Source: an uncultured Lysobacteraceae bacterium (GTDB lineage: Bacteria; Pseudomonadota; Gammaproteobacteria; Xanthomonadales; Xanthomonadaceae). From it: a stretch of DNA of 6,068 nucleotides. Below the pieces are notes generated by a model, which made no database searches, was not told where the DNA came from, and saw nothing but the letters and a program-made list of their open reading frames with translations. The position numbers and the translations under genes were made by a program. Location of the stretch: positions 1 to 6,068 of the forward strand of contig CAMPJU010000090.1 in NCBI GenBank assembly GCA_946886995.1. The letters are read 5' to 3'. This document shows positions 5,940 to 6,068 of the stretch, one piece after another (the stretch's first letter is position 1; the number at the start of each line of letters is the position of its first letter).

Positions 5940-6068
5940 ATCGACCGCCTGCCATTGCGTGTCGCCGACCTGGGCCACCGGCTGCTGGGTCCAGTAGTTC
6001 CCGGCGAGCCAGAGCACGTTCGCGCCGGTGCGGCTGTTGCGCCACATCACGTCGGCGGGTCCGTCGCC
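5937..6068 (-). CDS. C-terminal fragment of an FG-GAP/VCBS-repeat protein
   Basis: Only the last 43 codons of this minus-strand gene are in the window; the rest lies beyond the right edge. It begins GDGPADVMWRNSRTGANVLW and ends VGDTQWQAVD before a TGA stop. The pattern GDGxAD-hydrophobic-hydrophobic-WRNS-x-TG is the calcium-binding core of FG-GAP/VCBS repeats (DGDGxxDhhWRN). These repeats build integrin-alpha-like propellers in secreted or surface proteins. The tail resembles the usual end of such repeats, where VAD-x-W or VGD-x-W introduces the next repeat, so the protein appears to stop just after a repeat unit. The full protein is probably exported and has several such repeats, but nothing in the window shows its N-terminus. 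It converges on phhA with a 22-base gap and shares the inverted repeat at 5912-5939. Confidence 0.8.
   Translation of the reverse strand, partial: GDGPADVMWRNSRTGANVLWLAGNYWTQQPVAQVGDTQWQAVD

Noticed and set aside
1..6068. A defence system, biosynthetic cluster, CRISPR array, tRNA or insertion sequence
   Set aside because: All coding space is taken by tRNA modification, two envelope lipoproteins, phenylalanine hydroxylase and an FG-GAP protein end. I saw no direct-repeat arrays, transposase motifs or cloverleaf-like sequences.

Overview
The window is very GC-rich (clearly above two thirds G+C by eye), with strongly G/C-biased third codon positions. The MnmG sequence (for example [13 protein letters not shown] and [11 protein letters not shown]) closely resembles the gammaproteobacterial family Xanthomonadaceae/Lysobacteraceae (Lysobacter, Luteimonas and relatives) as I remember those proteins. 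The gene density and style fit a free-living aerobic chromosome. I see no mobile element, CRISPR array, tRNA or rRNA.

Layout. Positions 1-34 do not continue the first gene. Read on the minus strand they give an FAD-binding Rossmann motif ([12 protein letters not shown]), which looks like a misjoined or folded-back piece of the start of mnmG. From 35 to 1837 runs mnmG (tRNA wobble-uridine modification), lacking about its first 28 codons. After 50 bases comes a lipoprotein with a sialidase-like beta-propeller (1888-3168) carrying an unusual His-rich loop and a CDCC cysteine cluster. After 40 bases comes a lipoprotein M28-family metallopeptidase (3209-4996, possibly starting at 3176). After 27 bases comes phhA, phenylalanine 4-hydroxylase (5024-5914). 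The right edge holds a converging minus-strand gene, of which only the last 43 codons are present (5937-6068): the C-terminus of an FG-GAP/VCBS-repeat protein. The stop codons of phhA and this gene form the two ends of one 9-bp inverted repeat.

Function. The four plus-strand genes are tightly packed but are not an obvious pathway: a tRNA-modification enzyme, two envelope lipoproteins and a cytoplasmic aromatic amino acid hydroxylase. Each gene after mnmG has a TANNNT -10-like hexamer 4-7 bases before an in-frame ATG, and two of them have no Shine-Dalgarno sequence. This suggests separate, possibly leaderless, transcripts rather than one operon.

There is no gene-free stretch over 300 bases. 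The window is mostly ordinary core and envelope genes. The points most worth a second look are the odd left end, the cysteine/histidine-rich propeller lipoprotein, the repeated start-site architecture and the shared stop-codon palindrome. I found no convincing evidence of an undescribed multi-gene system.
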